64,000 nucleotides of DNA, from positions 62,001 to 126,000 of the forward strand of contig NZ_JRVC01000015.1 of NCBI RefSeq assembly GCF_000807925.1, read 5' to 3'. The first letter of the stretch is position 1. Every line of letters begins with the position of its first letter. The notes beneath the pieces are model-generated. The model worked only from the letters and a program-made list of their open reading frames with translations, was not told where the DNA came from and made no database searches. The translations under genes and the position numbers were made by a program. Shown here piece after piece: positions 54,116 to 62,995 of this stretch. This stretch comes from Novosphingobium subterraneum (lineage in GTDB: Bacteria > Pseudomonadota > Alphaproteobacteria > Sphingomonadales > Sphingomonadaceae).

Positions 54116-55282
54116 ATGGGCGGCGCTGTCGATGAAGGGTTTTCGGATCTGCTGGCCCGGCTTTATGCCGGGGTCGGCCCGGTGGGGGACGGGGAGGCGG
54201 AGCCGTGGCGCGGGTTTCTGGAAGCGCTGGCGCGGTGGATGGAGGCGAGCTTTGCCACGCTGATCATCACCGCGCCCGGCAAGCGCCAGCCCGCGACGTT
54301 CCTGACACCGGGATCGGATGCGGCGTTCGATGCCGCCTATACCGAGACGCTGTTTGCCGAGGACCCGTTCCAGGGACTGAGCGACGGGGTGGTGACATCC
54401 TATGCGGAGTTCATGGCGCAGCTTCCGGACAGCGCATTTGCCACCTATCGCCAGGCGATGGCGAGCAGCGGGTTCGACCAGGTGCTGGGGATCGACCTGC
54501 ACTTTGGCGGCGGCCATTCGGCCGGAAGCAGGGGAGGGCGGCCGGACGAGGGGCGATATGAAGCGCGCTTCCGCGTCAGCCGGCACAATTCGCTGCCCGA
54601 TTTCACGCGGGAGGAGCGGGCGCGGCTGCAGGCGCTGGCGCAGCATTTGCGTATTGCCGTTTCGCTGTTCGAGAAGCTGCAGTTCGCCGGGGCCGAACAC
54701 GGCATGTTCCACGCCACCGCGCAAGGACTGGGCCTTGCGCTGCTGGTGCTGGATCGCAACCGGCGCATCGTCAGCAGCAACGCCCTGGCCGAGGCGCTGT
54801 TGGCCGAGGACGAAGGCTTGCGCCGGCGGGGCGACGAGCTGGTCCTTGCCGATGCGGCGCAGCACAAGCTGGTGGGCGAGCTGCTGGCGCAAGGGGGCGA
54901 GCGCGGACTTACCCGCTTCCGCATCGAGCGGCCAGGGCGGGGCGATCTGGTGGTAACGGCGCGGCCGGTAGAGCTTAACGCGATCCACGGCGGGGCCGGG
55001 GCGCTGGCGCTGTTCCTTGCCCGCCCGCACCGGCAGGCGGGGCCGGAAAAGGGCCTGGAGAACGGCAATGATCCTCAGGTGCTGCGCGACCTGCTTGGCC
55101 TGACCATGGCCGAGGCGCGTCTCGCCGCAGTGCTGGGCGAGGGGCTGAGCCTGGTCGAGGCGGCGGGGCGACTGGGAATCGCCCACAACACGGCGAAAGT
55201 GCAGCTGCGATCGGTCTTTGCCAAGACCGGGGTGCATCGCCAGGCGCAGCTAGTCGCGCTGCTGGCCTCCATCGGCGGATAG
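54116..55282 (+). CDS. LuxR-family helix-turn-helix regulator
   Basis: 388-aa regulator. The C-terminal 65 residues form a LuxR/GerE HTH (LTMAEARLAAVLGEGLSL, then HNTAKVQLRSVFAKTGVHRQ). The central part is PAS-like (GLALLVLDRNRRIVSSNALAEALL). There is no receiver or acyl-homoserine-lactone domain, so it is not a classical quorum sensor or two-component regulator. It is 39 bp after the luciferase-like gene and ahead of the ligase operon, making it a likely local activator. The start is uncertain (GTG 54110 or ATG 54116). Confidence 0.85.
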   Translation: MGGAVDEGFSDLLARLYAGVGPVGDGEAEPWRGFLEALARWMEASFATLIITAPGKRQPATFLTPGSDAAFDAAYTETLFAEDPFQGLSDGVVTSYAEFMAQLPDSAFATYRQAMASSGFDQVLGIDLHFGGGHSAGSRGGRPDEGRYEARFRVSRHNSLPDFTREERARLQALAQHLRIAVSLFEKLQFAGAEHGMFHATAQGLGLALLVLDRNRRIVSSNALAEALLAEDEGLRRRGDELVLADAAQHKLVGELLAQGGERGLTRFRIERPGRGDLVVTARPVELNAIHGGAGALALFLARPHRQAGPEKGLENGNDPQVLRDLLGLTMAEARLAAVLGEGLSLVEAAGRLGIAHNTAKVQLRSVFAKTGVHRQAQLVALLASIGG

Positions 55283-55345
55283 GCGACTCGCGCAATTCCG
55301 CCAGTTTGCGCGGGGCGGCTCTTATGTGTGGCCTTGAAAGGCATA

Positions 55346-55390
55346 TGCGCAAATAAAAGACGCTTGAAATACGCAAATTGTGCGATACAT
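55346..55390 (+). promoter_or_regulatory. Promoter/operator region before acyl-CoA ligase
   Basis: TGCGCAAAT (55346-55354) and ACGCAAATT (55371-55379) are similar sites 25 bp apart. The second overlaps an inverted repeat, CGCA-AATTG-TGCG (55372-55384). TTGAAA at 55364 and TACATA at 55386 could be -35 and -10 with 16-bp spacing. The TGCGCAAA octamer recurs at 63850 and, inverted, at 12727 upstream of the other Lrp-linked genes. Confidence 0.4.
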
Positions 55391-55427
55391 AGGAGGAAGA
55401 CAAGGCGATACGAGGTTTGGGAGAGCG

Positions 55428-57131
55428 ATGTCCGACATGTTGCGCGATAGCACTCGCCCGCAGGAGGTCGCCTCTGCCGATGCCGTGGTGGCGCGTGTGA
55501 CCGGGCCGGGATCGCCGTTCGAGATCGGCGAGCGTGACGGCTTGCGCCTGTTCATTGCCGCGCCGCCCGATCTCAACCTTCTGATCGAATCCGCGCGTCG
55601 GTTTGGAGACCGCACTTGCGTGGTCGATTTCGACAGTGCGGGCGCCGAACGGCGCATGTCCTACGATCAGGTATTTTCCTGGCGCGACCAGCTGGTGCCG
55701 ATCCTGCACATCGCCCGCGGGGACCGCGTGGCCATTGCCATGCGCAACCGCGCCGAATGGCTAGTGGCGTTCCTTGCCGTGATGAAGGCGGGCGGGGTGG
55801 CGGTACTGGTCAACAGCCGTGGCTCCGGTCCGGAAGTGCTGGCGATGCTCGAAGATGTCGACCCGGCAGTGGTGCTGGCCGACAGCGAGCGCACTGCCGC
55901 GATCCGCGAGGCCGGGTTCAAGGGCCGGGTGCTCGACCTGACCAAGCCATTCAACGCCGACGAGCTGGCGCGCCGCACTGCCGATACCAGTCCTGATGCC
56001 AGTGTGGCAAAGGCTACCGACCCCTGCGCGATCCTGTTCACCTCGGGCACCACGGGCCGGGTCAAGGGCGCGGTGCTTTCGCATCGTAATGTCATCACCG
56101 GGCTGATGTCGACGCAGATGTCGGGCATGATCGTGCTGGGAAACATGGCGGCGCAGATGGGCACCACGCCCGAGGCGCTGATGGCGCAGATGCCGCAGCA
56201 GGCCTCGCTGCTGGTCTATCCGCTGTTCCACGTTTCGGGGCTCGGCTCGGGCTTCCTTTCGCCCTTCCTGGGTGGGGGCAAGGTGGTGATCATGCGCCGC
56301 TGGGATGCCGACGAAGCGGCGCGGCTGATTGCTGCCGAACAGATCAGCATGTTCAGCGCCGTGCCGACGATGCTGTGGGATATCCTGCACCGCGCGCGGA
56401 TCGACGGGACCAGCCTTTCATCCTTGCGCAACATCGGCTGTGGCGGACAGGCGCTGCCGGTCAACCTCGTCGAGGAAGTCCACGCACTGTGCCCGCATGC
56501 GCAGATCGGCACCGGCTACGGCATGACCGAGTGCTCGGGCGCGATCGCGCAGGCTGTGGGGCCGGAGTTCATGGCGCGACCGGCGGCGGCCGGGCGCAAG
56601 CTCGCCATGGTGGAAGTGCGCATCGAAGGGCCGGACGGGCAGGTGCTGGGCGAAGGTGAGACCGGCGAGATCGTGGTGCGCGGCGCGCAGGTCATGCAGG
56701 GCTACTGGAACCGCCCGGAGGAGACCGCTGCCGTGCTGACCGAGGATGGCTGGCTGCGCACCGGCGATGTCGGGATGGTCGATAGCGATGGCTATGTCTT
56801 CATCGTCGACCGCAAGAAGGACATGGTCATCTCGGGCGGCGAGAACATCTACTGCGCCGAGGTCGAGCGCGTGCTGGGCACGATCCCCGGCCTGACCGAG
56901 TGCGCTGCCTTCGGCCTGCCTGACGAGCGGCTGGGCGAGCGGCTGGTCGCCGTGGTCATCGCGCCGAACATAGACGAGGCGGGGGTGATCGCATGGGTCG
57001 CCAGCCGCCTTGCCCGCTACAAGGCGCCCAGCCGGGTCGCCGTCACTACCACGCCACTGCCGCGCAATGCGCTGGGCAAGGTCGACAAGATCGCCTTGCG
57101 CAAGCTGTGGCCGGAACTCTCTGGAGAATAA
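55428..57131 (+). CDS. AMP-dependent acyl-CoA synthetase/ligase
   Basis: 567-aa ANL-superfamily ligase. P-loop LFTSGTTGRVKG is near residue 202, then GTGYGMTECSG, RTGDVGM and DRKKDMVISGGENIY, with the C-terminal Lys in NALGKVDK. It resembles long-chain/aryl-CoA ligases of sphingomonad degradation gene sets. ATG 55428 (MSDMLRDS) follows GGGAGAG closely; the next ATG at 55437 is an alternative. An amidohydrolase-like gene follows after 4 nt. It would activate a carboxylic acid for the acyl-CoA dehydrogenase steps encoded later in the block. Confidence 0.9.
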   Translation: MSDMLRDSTRPQEVASADAVVARVTGPGSPFEIGERDGLRLFIAAPPDLNLLIESARRFGDRTCVVDFDSAGAERRMSYDQVFSWRDQLVPILHIARGDRVAIAMRNRAEWLVAFLAVMKAGGVAVLVNSRGSGPEVLAMLEDVDPAVVLADSERTAAIREAGFKGRVLDLTKPFNADELARRTADTSPDASVAKATDPCAILFTSGTTGRVKGAVLSHRNVITGLMSTQMSGMIVLGNMAAQMGTTPEALMAQMPQQASLLVYPLFHVSGLGSGFLSPFLGGGKVVIMRRWDADEAARLIAAEQISMFSAVPTMLWDILHRARIDGTSLSSLRNIGCGGQALPVNLVEEVHALCPHAQIGTGYGMTECSGAIAQAVGPEFMARPAAAGRKLAMVEVRIEGPDGQVLGEGETGEIVVRGAQVMQGYWNRPEETAAVLTEDGWLRTGDVGMVDSDGYVFIVDRKKDMVISGGENIYCAEVERVLGTIPGLTECAAFGLPDERLGERLVAVVIAPNIDEAGVIAWVASRLARYKAPSRVAVTTTPLPRNALGKVDKIALRKLWPELSGE

Positions 57132-57135
57132 CGAA

Positions 57136-58002
57136 ATGGCCATGCCCACCAACATCGGCATCATCGACTGCATGCTCGGCATTCCCGATGCCGAGGACCG
57201 CGCCGAGTGGTTCGCGCCGTTCCGCCCGCTGATCAAGGACAAGCAGACGCTGGGCCAGTTCGCCATGCCCGCGCAGTACATGTTCAAGGACATTCCGCAG
57301 TCGGGCCAGCAGGACGATTACCTTGCCTGGACCGTGGCGCAGATGGACAAGCACAACGTCGAGAAGGCGCTCGTCGGCTGGAACGAGAACGAAACATCGT
57401 ACCGCGCCAAGGAGCTCTACCCCGACCGCTTCTTCTTCGACCTGCCGGTCAACCCGAACAACGGCACCGAGGAAGTCCGCCGGATCAAGCGCATCCACGC
57501 CGAAGTCGGCCTCTCCGCCGTCTCGGTGTTCCCCTCGGGCACGCTCCCGCAGGTGGCGATCAACCACAAGTATATGTGGCCGATCTATTCCGCGTGCGAG
57601 GAACTGGGCCTGCCGATCCTGTTGAACGTCGGCATTCCCGGCCCGCGCATCCCGATGGAGACGCAGAAGGTCGAGCACCTCGACGAGGTCTGCTGGTTCT
57701 TCCCCGAACTGAAGGTGGTCATGCGCCACGGGGCCGAGCCGTGGGAGGCGCTGGCGGTGAAGCTGATGCTGAAATGGCCGAACCTCTATTATTCGACCAG
57801 CGCCTTTGCGCCCAAGCACTACCCCAAGGCGATCATCGACTATGCCAACACGCGTGGCGCCGACAAGGTGATCTACGCCGGCTACTTCCCGATGGGCCTC
57901 AGCCTCGATCGCATCATGTCCGACATGCAGAACGTGCCATTCAAGGACGAGGTGTGGCCCAAGTTCCTGCGCGAAAACGCGATGAAGGTGTTCGGGCTCT
58001 AA
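57136..58002 (+). CDS. Amidohydrolase-2 fold protein lacking canonical metal ligands
   Basis: 288-aa protein of the amidohydrolase_2/ACMSD-like TIM-barrel family (decarboxylases and hydrolases). The N-terminal D-x-H-x-H metal motif is replaced by IIDCMLGIP (residues 9-17). The usual barrel-strand His is N164 in LLNVGIPGP, and the C-terminal catalytic Asp motif (GTDYP or GSDWP type) is AGYFP at 248-252. Only H198 in MRHGAEPW is kept. It is therefore likely metal-free: either a changed enzyme or a scaffold/binding protein. GGAGA precedes the ATG, and it sits between ligase and Rieske genes in one operon. Confidence 0.85.
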   Translation: MAMPTNIGIIDCMLGIPDAEDRAEWFAPFRPLIKDKQTLGQFAMPAQYMFKDIPQSGQQDDYLAWTVAQMDKHNVEKALVGWNENETSYRAKELYPDRFFFDLPVNPNNGTEEVRRIKRIHAEVGLSAVSVFPSGTLPQVAINHKYMWPIYSACEELGLPILLNVGIPGPRIPMETQKVEHLDEVCWFFPELKVVMRHGAEPWEALAVKLMLKWPNLYYSTSAFAPKHYPKAIIDYANTRGADKVIYAGYFPMGLSLDRIMSDMQNVPFKDEVWPKFLRENAMKVFGL

Positions 58003-58091
58003 GCAATCCCAGGGAGCCGGGAAGTCTGCTCCCCCCAGTGATCGCCGGCATGCGGAGACAACCCCCGCCCCGGCAATTCAGGAGTGAAACC

Positions 58092-59165
58092 ATGGCGGAT
58101 CCAGTGGCAACAGATGCCCGCACCGCTCCGGTGGCGGTGTGGCAGATCCTCGAGAAGCTGAAAGGCAAGGACCTGACCGACTGGCGCACCGCGCCGGTAC
58201 CGGGCCGTGCTTCGGTGGCAGAACGCAATCTCGACATCGGCTTCCCGCTCGGCTGGTATCCCATCGACCTTTCGGCAAACCTTGCCGTGGGCGAGGTGAA
58301 GCCGCTGCGCTATTTCTCGCAGGATCTTGCCATGTGGCGGGGCGAGGACGGCAAGGTCCGCGTGCTCGATGCCTACTGCAAGCATCTGGGCGCGCACATG
58401 GGCCATGGCGGCAAGGTTCATGGCAACCTGCTCGAGTGCCCGTTCCATGCATGGCGCTATGACGGGGAAGAGGGGACCGTGAAGGAAATCCCCTATTCGA
58501 AGTCGATCCCGCCGCAGGTGAAGCGCAAGTGTACGCGGACCTGGCATGTCACCGAGGCGAACCGCTGGATCTGGGTGTGGTATCATCCCGAGGAGGCCGC
58601 GCCGCTTTTCGACGTGGTCCACCTGCCCGAGGCAACCGATCCTGAGTGGACCGACTACGACATCTACGAATGGAACGTCTACGGTTCGATCCAGAACATG
58701 GCCGAGAACGGCGTGGACGTGGCCCACTTCAAGTACATCCACGGCACCGCCAACGTGCCGCTGGGCGATCTGCGCTGGGGCGAATGGGGCCGCGGGGCCG
58801 ACGTCAAGGCCAAGATGGGTACGCCGTGGGGCGAGGTCGACGGCCAGATCAGCTATGACACGATGGGTCCGGGGCAAAGCTGGACGCGCTTTACCGGCAT
58901 TTCCGAGACGCTGCTGGTGGCCTGCATCACCCCGGTCGAACTGGACCATGTCCACGTGCGCTTCTGCTTTACCCAGCCCCGGGCTCAAGCCGAGGGTGAG
59001 CGGGCCGGCGTTGCCCGCGCCATCATCCGCGACATCTGCAAGCAGTTCGATCAGGACAAGGTGATCTGGGATCGCCAGAAGTTTGAGCCCAATGCCCTGA
59101 TCTGCGAAGGCGACGGCCCGATCGCGCAATTCCGCAAGTACTATTCGCGGTACTACGTGAAGTGA
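58092..59165 (+). CDS. Rieske 2Fe-2S oxygenase, KshA-like terminal oxygenase
   Basis: 357-aa single-polypeptide Rieske oxygenase. Cluster ligands are C96, H98, C116 and H119 (YCKHLGAHMGHG, ECPFHAW). The mononuclear-iron site has N206, D209, H212 and H217 in ENGVDVAHFKYIHG. This spacing is typical of 3-ketosteroid 9-alpha-hydroxylase (KshA) and related enzymes on terpenoid or alicyclic substrates. GGAGTGAAAC precedes the ATG. No reductase gene is adjacent. Its TGA overlaps the amidase GTG start (GTGA). Family is firm; a steroid substrate is only suggested. Confidence 0.92.
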   Translation: MADPVATDARTAPVAVWQILEKLKGKDLTDWRTAPVPGRASVAERNLDIGFPLGWYPIDLSANLAVGEVKPLRYFSQDLAMWRGEDGKVRVLDAYCKHLGAHMGHGGKVHGNLLECPFHAWRYDGEEGTVKEIPYSKSIPPQVKRKCTRTWHVTEANRWIWVWYHPEEAAPLFDVVHLPEATDPEWTDYDIYEWNVYGSIQNMAENGVDVAHFKYIHGTANVPLGDLRWGEWGRGADVKAKMGTPWGEVDGQISYDTMGPGQSWTRFTGISETLLVACITPVELDHVHVRFCFTQPRAQAEGERAGVARAIIRDICKQFDQDKVIWDRQKFEPNALICEGDGPIAQFRKYYSRYYVK

Positions 59166-60667
59166 AGACGACCAGACGGGAAGCCCTTGCCGGCGGAATT
59201 GCGCTTGCCGCAACCGCCGGCCTGCCGGGGAATGCGCACGCGATGAACGACGTCCTCGATACCCACGATTCTCTCGGGCTTGCCGAGTTGGTGAGAATGC
59301 GCAAGGTTTCGGCCAGCGAGCTGTTGGAAGCGGCGATTGCGCGGGCCGAGGCCCTGAACCCGCAGCTGAACTTCATGGCGCAGAAGCACTACGACTACGC
59401 CCGCAAGGCGATCGCGGCAGGCCTGCCGCAAGGGCCGTTCAGCGGCGTGCCGTGGCTGCTGAAAGACCTCAACACTTATATTGCCGGCGAAGTCACCGAG
59501 AACGGCAGCCGCCTCTACAAGGGCCAGCGCGCCAGCGTGACCTCCGAACTGGTGCGCCGCATCGAACGCGCCGGATTCGTGATTTTCGGCAAGACGACCA
59601 CGCCCGAGTTCGGCCTGACCGGCACGACCGAAAGCGTGCTCATGGGGCCGACGCGCAATCCCTGGAATCGGGAGCGGATCGCGGGCGGATCGTCGGGCGG
59701 CGCGGCGGCAGCGGTGGCGGCGGGTGTGATTCCGGCGGCGCACGCCACCGACGGCGGCGGTTCTATCCGCATTCCGGCTTCGGCCTGCGGGCTGTTCGGC
59801 CTCAAGCCCTCGCGCGGCCGGGTGCCGATGGGGCCGCTCAGGACCGAAGGCTGGGGCGGCATGTCGGTTCACCACGCAGTCAGCCGCACGGTGCGCGATT
59901 CCGCCGCGATCCTTGATACGACGCACGGGGTGGAGCCGGGCTCGCGCTATAGCGCACCGACGCCGGAACGGCCGTTCCTTCAGGAGGTCGGGCGCGATCC
60001 GGGCAAGTTACGCATCGCGCTGATGCTCAGCCCGTATTCTGGCGCGCCGGTCGATCCGCAAGTGGTGAAGGCCACTAAGGCGGCAGCCAGGCTGCTCGAA
60101 AGCCTTGGCCACCATGTCGAGGAGGCAGCGCCGAAGATCGACATGGCGGCGATCGGGGCGAGCAGCTTTGCGCTGATGGCGTCGTCGGTCGCGGCCGATT
60201 GCGTGGACCGGGCCAAGGCGCTGGGCATTGAACTGGGCCCCGACGTGCTGGAGCGCACGACGCTCGATTTCGTGGCGATGGGCAAGAGCTACACCGGCAT
60301 GGACTTTGCGCGCGGGAACAACGCCTACCAGGCGGCTGCCGTGACGATCGCGCAGTTCATGGAACGCTGGGACGTGATTCTTTCGCCTACGCTATCGGCG
60401 CCGCCGCTGCCGCTGGGCCGGATCGGCCTGGATACCGGCCGTTCCATGATGGACTGGGGCCGCGAGGTCGGCACGTTCACCGCGTTTACCGGCATCTATA
60501 ACGGCACCGGGCAGCCGAGCATGTCACTGCCACTGGCAATGTCGCAAGATGGGCTGCCGATCGGCATCATGGTAACTGGCCGCTTTGGCGAAGAAGGGTT
60601 GCTCTTCCAGCTGGCTGGGCAGGTGGAACGCGCCGCGCCGTGGGCAGGGCGGCGAGCGAAGGTCTGA
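59162..60667 (+). CDS. Amidase, amidase-signature family, Tat-exported
   Basis: 501-aa Ser-cisSer-Lys amidase. The signature Gly/Ser-rich stretch GGSSGGAAAAVAAG is near residues 178-191, the catalytic Lys is in GVPWLLKDLN near 101, and the cis-Ser lies in the DGGGSIRIPAS region near 199-209. The N-terminus KTTRREALAGG is followed by a hydrophobic stretch ending near NAHA, a Tat-type signal, so it probably acts in the periplasm. GTG start overlaps the Rieske stop. It would release ammonia or an amine from an amide substrate. Confidence 0.9.
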   Translation: MKTTRREALAGGIALAATAGLPGNAHAMNDVLDTHDSLGLAELVRMRKVSASELLEAAIARAEALNPQLNFMAQKHYDYARKAIAAGLPQGPFSGVPWLLKDLNTYIAGEVTENGSRLYKGQRASVTSELVRRIERAGFVIFGKTTTPEFGLTGTTESVLMGPTRNPWNRERIAGGSSGGAAAAVAAGVIPAAHATDGGGSIRIPASACGLFGLKPSRGRVPMGPLRTEGWGGMSVHHAVSRTVRDSAAILDTTHGVEPGSRYSAPTPERPFLQEVGRDPGKLRIALMLSPYSGAPVDPQVVKATKAAARLLESLGHHVEEAAPKIDMAAIGASSFALMASSVAADCVDRAKALGIELGPDVLERTTLDFVAMGKSYTGMDFARGNNAYQAAAVTIAQFMERWDVILSPTLSAPPLPLGRIGLDTGRSMMDWGREVGTFTAFTGIYNGTGQPSMSLPLAMSQDGLPIGIMVTGRFGEEGLLFQLAGQVERAAPWAGRRAKV

Positions 60668-60689
60668 AGATGTAAGCCATCTTTTCGAG

Positions 60690-60708
60690 CCCCGGGTCAA
60701 GCCCGGGG
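60690..60708. terminator. Hairpin between convergent amidase and Lrp genes
   Basis: CCCCGGG (60690-60696) and CCCGGGG (60702-60708) form a 7-bp stem with a TCAAG loop between convergent 3' ends. No U-tract flanks it on either side, so it may act as a bidirectional hairpin or be a dispersed GC-rich element. Confidence 0.45.
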
Positions 60709-60717
60709 GTCGGAGAA

Positions 60718-61245
60718 TCAAGGCTGGTCTTCGATACTCGCATCCATCCAGCGCAAGTCCTCCACCGTGGCGATGGGGCCGATGGCGGCATTGTATTTTA
60801 CCGTCTGGAGAACCAGCTCGGTCTCGGCTTCGCGGATGCCTTCCAGCGCCAGCACCCGGTTGGTGACGGCAGCTGCGTCTTCAAGGCTGGGCAGAACGCA
60901 GATGGCGATCAGGCGCAGCGCGGCGTTGGCGTCATAGAGCGCGCGGACCTCGGGCAGGGCGAGCAGGCCTTCGCGCACGGCATCGAGCTTGCCGCTGGCG
61001 CATTTCACCGTCACGAACATCATATGTTGGCCGGCGTTGGTAGCGTCCAGTCCGCGCGCTATATCGACGATGGGGACGAGCTTGAGCAGCCCCGCGGTCT
61101 GCAGCCGCTTGACCCGCCCGCGCACCGTGCCTTCGGTGACGCCGAGGTCTGCGGCAATCTTGCGGAAAGAAAGACGCGCATCGTCGGCCAAGGCTTCGGC
61201 GATCTGTCGGTCTAGCTCGTCGGTCTGCGGGAACTGGTCGATCAT
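60718..61245 (-). CDS. Lrp/AsnC family regulator, pair 2 type A
   Basis: 175-aa Lrp/AsnC protein with HTH LSFRKIAADLGVTEGTVRGR, nearly the same recognition region as the gene at 11695-12183. Its RAM domain ends in QTVKYNAAIGPIATVEDL, followed by an acidic tail. The ATG overlaps the stop of the upstream regulator (ATGA). It forms a two-regulator operon like the one at 11.7-12.7 kb and probably controls the surrounding ligase, Rieske, amidase or dehydrogenase genes. Confidence 0.9.
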   Translation of the reverse strand: MIDQFPQTDELDRQIAEALADDARLSFRKIAADLGVTEGTVRGRVKRLQTAGLLKLVPIVDIARGLDATNAGQHMMFVTVKCASGKLDAVREGLLALPEVRALYDANAALRLIAICVLPSLEDAAAVTNRVLALEGIREAETELVLQTVKYNAAIGPIATVEDLRWMDASIEDQP

Positions 61246-61733
61246 GCGGCGATGGGGCCAACGGCGGTGTTGTAGCGGTAGACGGTGTTAAGCAGTTCGA
61301 CGTCGACGTCCTCAACGCCTGCGATCCCGGCCGAAACGTCGCGCGCGGCCTCGATCATCTCGCGCGCGGCGTGGAAGGCATAGAGGCAGCTGACCGGGTA
61401 ACGGCCCGAGGTAAGGTGTACTGACAGCACATGTTCGCGCTGTGCCAGTTCATGCGCAACCTCGAGCGGGGCGCGGCCGCTCACCTGAAGGCGGATGCGG
61501 GCAAGCAGACGATAGCCGTGGACGCGAAAGTCCGCCAGGGCAACGACGCGCATCAGCCCGGCGGCATCCATCGCCCGGATGCGGTTGGCTACCAGATTAC
61601 CGGTCAGCCCCAGTTCCTCGCCGATCACCGTGGATTGCGCGCGTCCATCTCGCTGCAGCACTTCGATGATGCGCAGGTCGATATCGTCAAGCGTTGCGCC
61701 TTTGGCGCGGCGTGTCGGCTTTTCTTCAGACAA
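61242..61733 (-). CDS. Lrp/AsnC family regulator, pair 2 type B
   Basis: 163-aa Lrp/AsnC protein with HTH QSTVIGEELGLTGNLVANRI and RAM domain with LTSGRYPVSCLYAFHA, ending in YNTAVGPIAA. I choose the TTG at 61733 (SEEKPTRR) because GGGGGGA lies about 6 nt upstream and the size then fits the family; the open frame extends to 61793. Its blocks MRVVALADFRVHGY and EVAHEL match pair 1 type B. An ACGCAAA motif (61747-61753, minus strand) lies just ahead of the ribosome-binding site and could be an autoregulatory site. Confidence 0.87.
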   Translation of the reverse strand: MSEEKPTRRAKGATLDDIDLRIIEVLQRDGRAQSTVIGEELGLTGNLVANRIRAMDAAGLMRVVALADFRVHGYRLLARIRLQVSGRAPLEVAHELAQREHVLSVHLTSGRYPVSCLYAFHAAREMIEAARDVSAGIAGVEDVDVELLNTVYRYNTAVGPIAA

Positions 61734-61811
61734 GGCGTTCCCCCCGTTTGCGTAAGGTAGCCTAGAGCGCGCTACGCAGCGGGGCAAGGGCAAGCGGGCG
61801 GGCTGTGGCGA

Positions 61812-62984
61812 TCAGCCGCGCGGTTCGCGAGGAAGACCAAGGCCGCGTTCGGCAATCAGGTTGCGCTGGATCTGGTTGGTGCCGCCGTAGATCGTGTCGG
61901 CGCGGCTGAACAGGAACAGGTTGGGCAGGACGTCCCATTCGTAAGATCCGCCGGCGGCCACTTCGCCCGCCTGGCCCAGTACGTCCATCGCCAGTTCGCC
62001 AAGGCGGCGGCGCCATGATGCCCACTGGATCTTATAGGTGAGGGCAGCGCCGTCGATGCTGGAATGATCGCTGTTCGAAAGCATCCGCAGCGCGCCGTAG
62101 CGCATCAGCCGCAGGCCGATTTCGGCGCTGGCGATGCGCTGGCGGATTACCGGATCGCGGTCCTTGCCGGTGGCCTTGGCCGCGGCGATGATTTCGTCCA
62201 GTTCGTTGCGGAAGCCCATCTGCTGGCCAAGCGTGGACACGCCACGCTCGAACGCAAGCAGGCCCATGGCGATCTTCCAGCCATCTCCTGGTGCGCCGAT
62301 CAGGCTGTCGGCAGGGCAGCGCGCTTCGGTGAAGAAGGTCTCGTTGAACTCGGCATCGCCATTGATCTGGCGTATTGGACGGACCTCGATGCCCGGCTGA
62401 TCCAGCGGCATCATCAGGAAGGTCAGGCCCTTTGGCCCTTGCGATCCTTCTTCGGTGCGGGTGACGACGAAGATCCAGTCGGAGATATGGGCGAGGCTGG
62501 TCCAGATCTTCTGGCCATCCACGATCCATTCGCCATCTGCCAAGCGCCCCTTGGTGCGCACGCTGCCAAGGTCCGACCCGGCATTTGGTTCGGAAAAGCC
62601 CTGGCAGAAGATGGTCTTGCCGGCGGCGATATCCGGAAGAAAGCGGCGCTTCTGCTCGTCGGTCCCGAATGTGAGGATGGTGGGGCCGGCCAGCTCCACT
62701 CCGATGTGGTTGATGCGTCCCGGAACTCCGGCCCGGGCATATTCCTCGGCGAAGATCACCTGCTGCGCCAGCGTAGCATCGCGCCCGCCCCATTGCGTCG
62801 GCCAGCCGATGCAGCCCCAGCGGTGTTCGCCGAGCTGCTGCTCCCATTCGCGCCGCCGTTCGGGCATGGCGGTAAGCTGGGTCACGCCCCTGATATCGCG
62901 GAATTCGCCCGCCATCTGGCCCTGCAGCCACTCGGCGCATTCGGCGCGGAAGTCTTCGTCGGCGGCGGAAAATCCAAGCTTCAT
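61812..62984 (-). CDS. Acyl-CoA dehydrogenase (FadE/steroid-catabolic type)
   Basis: 390-aa FAD-dependent acyl-CoA dehydrogenase introducing an alpha-beta double bond. Family motifs are CQGFSEPNAGSDLGSVRT near residues 127-144, KIWTSLAHISDWIFVVTRT near 162-180, and the C-terminal IYGGTNQIQRNLIAER. Length and FAD motifs resemble one subunit of heteromeric acyl-CoA dehydrogenases used on steroid or cyclic acyl-CoAs, but no partner gene is adjacent. The ATG at 62984 has GAGG upstream; a TTG at 62999 would overlap the SDR stop. Confidence 0.9.
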   Translation of the reverse strand: MKLGFSAADEDFRAECAEWLQGQMAGEFRDIRGVTQLTAMPERRREWEQQLGEHRWGCIGWPTQWGGRDATLAQQVIFAEEYARAGVPGRINHIGVELAGPTILTFGTDEQKRRFLPDIAAGKTIFCQGFSEPNAGSDLGSVRTKGRLADGEWIVDGQKIWTSLAHISDWIFVVTRTEEGSQGPKGLTFLMMPLDQPGIEVRPIRQINGDAEFNETFFTEARCPADSLIGAPGDGWKIAMGLLAFERGVSTLGQQMGFRNELDEIIAAAKATGKDRDPVIRQRIASAEIGLRLMRYGALRMLSNSDHSSIDGAALTYKIQWASWRRRLGELAMDVLGQAGEVAAGGSYEWDVLPNLFLFSRADTIYGGTNQIQRNLIAERGLGLPREPRG

Positions 62985-62995
62985 GTCGCTGCGCC

